A DNA stretch of 64,000 bases from Proales similis (lineage: Eukaryota > Rotifera > Eurotatoria > Ploima > Proalidae), in assembly GCA_019059635.1 (NCBI GenBank), contig JAGVRJ010000008.1, forward strand, positions 930,001 through 994,000, given 5' to 3'. The notes beneath the pieces are model-generated. The model worked only from the letters and a program-made list of their open reading frames with translations. It did not search any database and had not been told where the DNA came from. Shown one piece after another: positions 59,429 through 64,000 of this stretch. The position numbers and the translations under genes were made by a program. How positions within the stretch are numbered: the stretch's first letter is position 1; the number at the start of each line of letters is the position of its first letter.

Positions 59429-61427
59429 TCAATTCAGCCAGCTTGAGTTGACTATCTCGTAGTCGTCTAGAGGCGCCGGGCAAAATAGGTGAGGATTGAG
59501 ACAACCGATCTGAAGTAAACATCGATGGCTACCTTCGTTTATGAACGGCTTGTCCAAAGTGGTGAGCAGAGTCTCAATGTAATAGGAGCATTCGATTGAG
59601 GGCAAATTGTCCAAACACTCGTCGTACTTGAGTATCTCCTCGAACGTAAATCGAACGTCGTTTTTGAGCCCAATCTCTTTACATACTTCAAGTCAGCTCT
59701 TTAGTAGGCCGCGATCTGTTCACGTTAACTAGTCGATGATGATAGTCTTACTTTCAAACGAGTCAAGGATCTCAACTTTGGCGCCTAGGTCGACCAGCTC
59801 ACTTTTGCGCTCTAACGCAGTCCACCTTTACCAATTCAGTTTGAAACTTAGTCCAAGCAACAACTGAATGGCCCAATTTACCGCTCTTCTGCTTCCTTTG
59901 CTTGGTTTAAATCGAGCTTGCCACTGGTCCAGTCGTGCGATAGGTTACCAGACGGGTTGCACGTTCGGTTTAGAACTTGTTTGTTGACCAGTTGCTGTAG
60001 CTCTTCTATCCGATTGAGGGCTCGTTCGTACTCGAACGAAAAGTACTTAACACTGCAGCTGGAGCTAAGTGCTGAGTCGAACTCGGTGTCAAGTAAAGAC
60101 TCTGGCTCAAACTGAATCACTTTTTCAAAAGAACCGGCTGATTCGATTAGAGGCTCTTCGTCATCAACTGCCTCAAGTCTCTCTTGCAGCCTAGCGCCCA
60201 ATCGACCGATCTCAGCCTCTTTCTCGAACACGCCTCGAATGCACTCGTTAACAAACAGCTCCATGTTTCCAGCCAACATCTAAAATCAATTAAGTAATGG
60301 TTTACGTTCGCGTCAGAAAGCGATTAACACCTCACCTGCATCATTTGGGGCAGTTCGCTCGAGACGTGATGAAGCAGCTTTTGATTTAGCGTGTTATTCG
60401 CGATCATGTAGTTGATCTTGACCAAATCGAGTTGTTTGTATCTGGCAAAAAGGTTTGCCTTTCAAAATCAGACATTGTTCAGATCCGTTTCAATCTCAAT
60501 CGACTAAGCTGCTCGCTTACTTGCTTGGCAGAGTCGAGCTTCGCGTTGAATTTTTTTGCATTGAGCTTTCTTGATTTTACTCTGACCATCAGGGCGTCTC
60601 AGACGGAGTGTTGTGATAGAACTCAGCGACATTTCTTACTTTTCTCGAATCAGGCCTTGATCGACTGGCTGTTTACGTTTCTTGCACTGCTTTTGATACT
60701 CAATCAGCTGTTCGATGCTAAATTTCTCAAAAGATTCGACATAGGCCCGATGGGCGTGCTCAATCTGCTTTTGAATCGATTCAAGTCGGTCTATCACCTT
60801 TAACGGAAGAGAGCATCTTTTTATCCAACGGCCGCAGTATTTGCCAGCAGGAGAAACGCACCTTTTTGAAAGAGATTTCCTTCTGTCGGCGAATACCTTC
60901 AAAATAGTCACCAAGCAAAGACAACGAACGGGAACCGGCGAATCGCTTCTCGCCGATTTCGATCATCTCCTGCAATAGATTTTGCCAAGCGTTTGGACTT
61001 GGCCTTTGCAGACCTAGATTGATTAGGCGCTCGGGCACAGGCGTTGGCGCTATATTCACTTTACACTGAAAACTGTTGATCGCTGTCATTCTTCAACTTG
61101 TAGTCCAAGCTCAAATATTCCTCGCAGAGTTTTATGCTCTCCTTTCGAAAAAGGTTGTGTAGATAGAGAGAGAGTAAAGAAGCTGACTTGAGATGGCTTA
61201 CTCTCGAGTATTGCTCGTCCAATCGGCATTTGCGACTTAGAAAAGACTGGAAATCGGCGAGGAATTTCAATTCTTGCTTGTGCTTAAAGCCCAGACATTC
61301 AACGTGTTGCTTGAACACAGAATCGAGACCGAAGCCGATGTTGACCTTGCCTCAGAGCTTTATACTGCGCAACAAAAACGTTCGATTTATTAACAAAATC
61401 GAAGAGTACCTTGAGTGCGAATTTCAT
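59429..61427 (-). CDS. F-BAR-like coiled-coil protein resembling srGAP N-terminus, no RhoGAP
   Basis: About eight exons from an 18-nt first exon (61427-61410) to the stop at 59429. The N-terminal part, VFKQHVECLGFKHKQELKF then DFQSFLSRKCRLDEQYSR, resembles the start of srGAP-type F-BAR domains. It is followed by helices such as WQNLLQEMIEIGEKRFAGS, VIDRLESIQKQIEHAHRAY and MLAGNMELFVNECIRGVFE, a FEPESL-type segment and a coiled coil (YERALNRIEELQQLVNKQV). F-BAR proteins bend or sense membranes. No RhoGAP, SH3, C1 or kinase domain follows; the end (ILKYDECLDNLPSIECSYY… WLN) is not recognised. The gene lies between two HDAC genes on the same strand. Family placement is by motif memory only, and several exon edges are approximate. 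Confidence 0.55.
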
Positions 61428-61626
61428 TAGATGACGAGCTGCTTTGACGAGTCACGCGACAATTGTTCGCTCAAAGAGATAAGTTTGCCCACCAGTTGCT
61501 TTTATTGCTTTTAAACGCACTCGCGCGCCCCATTTATACACGAGGTAGACAATCTGAGCTGGTTTCAAGTTTATTCAAATCATTCAAAACGTTCTTCGTC
61601 TATTTGAGAGGCTCTAAGCCCTTGAT

Positions 61627-64000
61627 TTAGTAGTCTTGGCCAAATTTGGACTCGAGTGCCAGCTCTTTGACAAAAATGAGTCGATCGTTGTGAACATACG
61701 AGTCACACTCATAACACCAGACCGTGATGTCGCTGAAGCTGAGGGCCATCGGATGGCGCTTTAACTCGTAATGCTCGACCATGTGCTGGTTCACATAGCG
61801 AGAGCAGTAAACCTGATAGCAGCTTAGACACAGCCAGTTCTCGGCGCATTCATGGCACACTGAGCAAGGCTGGTGAGCGTCGACCAGCTCTCGTCTCGGC
61901 TCTGTCGTAATCTCTAACAAATGTGGACAAAACGAAAGGGGAATAACGGCGAACGCCGTTTGATCGCCTATTTGCACCATGTACGAAGCGCCAGATGTTT
62001 CCGCTGGTAGCGCAGACGGCTCTTCTCCTGTTGCCTGTGATCCGCCTGCCTCTTTCTCTTCATCGGCCGCTATTTGACCACTCTTGGCTCTAGAGTCGAC
62101 TAAACCAGCTGTCTCATCCTTCGCTCGCTCTTTCTCCTCATCCTTTTTCGCTGACGCAATTACTAATTTGAATAAATTAGAAATTGATTGATGGCTTGAT
62201 TAATGCGCTTTTAGTCTGACCGGCTCTGTTTCGGGATCTCAATGTGTAATTTGTCTCAATCAACGGCGATTTCTTCTCCTTTTTCGGCTTGAATTTCTTT
62301 TTAAACTCACACGCAGGCAACGGGTCTATGTTTCGCGTCTCATTCAGGTTGGGGTTGATTCAGATTGGTTTCTGGCTTACCATTGAAAGGGAAACACGAC
62401 CAGAACTCGGTCTGGGTGTCTATTACACTCCTGATTGTTTCAAAGGCTCTGGATTCAAATGAGAACTTGACCAAGTGCGCTTCAAAGAGAGAAGGTCGAG
62501 AATTTACCCCGGCTTGGCGTTGATGGGAGCCACGGGAGGACATGCATCACCTAACAGAATCGACACGCAACTGGCCATACTTTCGCTAATCGAGTTCAGA
62601 TTGTATCCTCCCTTTTTATGAGCTTTTAAGACCAACACGAACTGTGGTGGGGAAAACTCAAACCTCGAGCGCCATGACCACTCGGCCGTTGGCTAGCGCC
62701 GACAACATTTTCGTCATTTGCGCATAACCGTCTGGACTTATGCTATAGCCTCCGAGCGGGTCGCCTGCCGCGGCGTCAAAACCAGCCGAAATGATCACCA
62801 GGTCTGGCTCGAACTTCAATCACAATCATTTTCCGATCGTCGACGAACAATCGGCAGAAAGAGAACCTCGTAGGCGATGGGCATCACGACTCTGTGAAAA
62901 GCTGCCATGTACTCAGCATCTCCGGCACAGTTCAGATTCCAGGGCACGTTCACTGTGAAGCCTGGTCAGAAGGCGTGAGAATAAAAAGAAAAAGCATCGT
63001 GCAAATGGAGGGCAACAAACCTCTGCCCGATCCGGAGCCGACAAAATTGAAATTTGAGTTGGCACCTGCTGGATAGAACAGCCCGTTTTGGTATCGATGC
63101 AGAGAAATGAACAGCACGCTTTAAGAGCATCAAGTTCAAGTAGAGAAGGTCAAATGGCAAAAGAGAGGCTCACGAGGCATCATCGTAGAAAATGTCTTGA
63201 GTTCCGTTTCCATGATGCACGTCAAAGTCGAGAATTAGGACCCTTTTGATCAATTTTGAGGAAATATTCAGAATTCGAGCTTGACAAGTGAAGACTGGTG
63301 GGACCGATCTACTTTTTGACTGAGGAGTACTTTTTGAGCGCGTACTTGCTGGCCACAGCCACGTTATTGAAAAAGCAAAAACCCGAACACTGGTCCGGAA
63401 AGGCGTGGTGGCCAGGAGGCCGACAAATGGCCACCCCGTTCAAACACTGAACCAATGGTAAATGAAGTGATTATGAAAGCCTGAAAAAAGTGAACAAACC
63501 TTCTCTGAGCAAACAGCATCAACAACTGTGAGAAGAGAGCCGGAGGCCAGCAGAGCACAATCGAATGTGTCTTTACTGAAGTAGACCGAGTCGCGGTTCA
63601 TCGATCTTCTCAGCAGCTCCTCGTCGCTGAGAGCTTCTAATTCTCTCAATCTGCTCACGTAGTCGGCTTCGTGGCAGAGCGCAATCTCTGCATCGCTCGC
63701 TTTCCTACAATTCAGCTCTTCGCACCTCTGATACAAGCCTTTTTCTCTTAGACGCTCTACGATGCTGCTTATTCTGTCTGGGCACTCAGGGTGCATCCTT
63801 AGTTCGGACAAATCGGTAATCGACGTTATTCAACTCGCTCGTGTTCAATGGAATGAAAGTATCTCACCGGTCTAATAGATTCTCATGCCGCATCATTCTC
63901 ATGTCGGTGCAAACGCACGTCCTTCGAGAGGGAGATGGCACAGGTTCACTTTGCAATGCCGTCTGCAATTCGCACAAACTGAGCACTTGATGAGGCTGTT
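61627..64000 (-). CDS. HDAC6: HDAC6-like deacetylase, 3' part (catalytic domain and ZnF-UBP)
   Basis: Incomplete: the 5' part lies beyond 64000. Visible are [67 protein letters not shown] (His pair), [15 protein letters not shown] (zinc ligands), [37 protein letters not shown], and a charged linker. The C-terminal ZnF-UBP has [36 protein letters not shown] and WCYECDSYV, ending KFGQDY. HDAC6 deacetylates tubulin and other cytosolic proteins, and its zinc finger binds ubiquitin C-termini. The intron after PIAYE (exon end 62867) is at the same site as in both domains of the neighbouring HDAC10-like gene. Whether an upstream first catalytic domain exists cannot be seen. Confidence 0.93.

Noticed and set aside
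59487-59525. A short intron near the end of the F-BAR-like gene
   Set aside because: The GT-AG interval would be only 23 nt, and the frame reads through it without a stop.

Overview
The window is a compact metazoan nuclear genome segment. The evidence is spliced genes with mostly 50-80 nt GT-AG introns, AATAAA signals close behind stop codons, and a gene set restricted to animals or at least to eukaryotes: TRPC channel, voltage-sensing phosphatase, XK-related scramblase, Slo2-type potassium channel, PAS kinase, HDAC6/10 and ATG13. GC content is moderate, and intergenic regions carry CT/GA microsatellites and AT-rich stretches. I cannot name the phylum with confidence; a small-genome invertebrate fits best. 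No bacterial, viral or transposon genes were seen.

Layout. 1-3457 (+): 3' part of a TRPC channel. 4737-9194 (+): two tandem voltage-sensing-phosphatase genes, the second with a weakened voltage sensor. 9269-13165 (-): SNX25-like sorting nexin with a tRNA-Val(AAC) in one intron. 13784-18190 (+): C2CD3-like centriolar protein. 19287-19802 (+) and 26179-27579 (-): two arms of a recent inverted duplication of a secreted cysteine-rich head, one with a short Thr-rich tail and one fused to a seven-blade WD40 propeller. Between the arms lie DNAJC22-like (+), TRMT9B/ALKBH8-type tRNA methyltransferase (-) and a TSP1/Ig membrane protein (+). 28270-31468 (+): PAS kinase. 31739-36322 (-): a small multipass protein, an XK-related protein and RPS20. 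37112-37956 (+): EEF1AKMT4-like methyltransferase. 38075-38891 (-): claudin-like protein. 39298-45568 (-): Slo2/KCNT channel. 47349-49031 (-): ATG13. 50938-52714 (+): filamin-NHL protein lacking a RING. 52827-55328 (-): glycogen branching enzyme. 55729-58970 (-): HDAC10-like gene with an active and a dead deacetylase domain. 59429-61427 (-): F-BAR-like protein. 61627-64000 (-): 3' part of HDAC6 (catalytic domain plus ZnF-UBP).

The genes do not form one pathway; this is ordinary animal gene order. Local themes are tandem or inverted duplication (VSP pair, secreted-head pair, HDAC6/HDAC10 neighbours) and overlapping or closely spaced ends. The most interesting signals are: a pair of homologous 60-nt, phase-0 exons at the zinc-binding loop of the HDAC10-like enzyme that look mutually exclusive; a secreted protein in which a defensin-like six-cysteine module is joined to a WD40 propeller built from two-blade units; and a tandem VSP paralogue that keeps its phosphatase site but has lost gating charges. 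All gene models were spliced by eye from sequence and family homology; exon edges are predictions.
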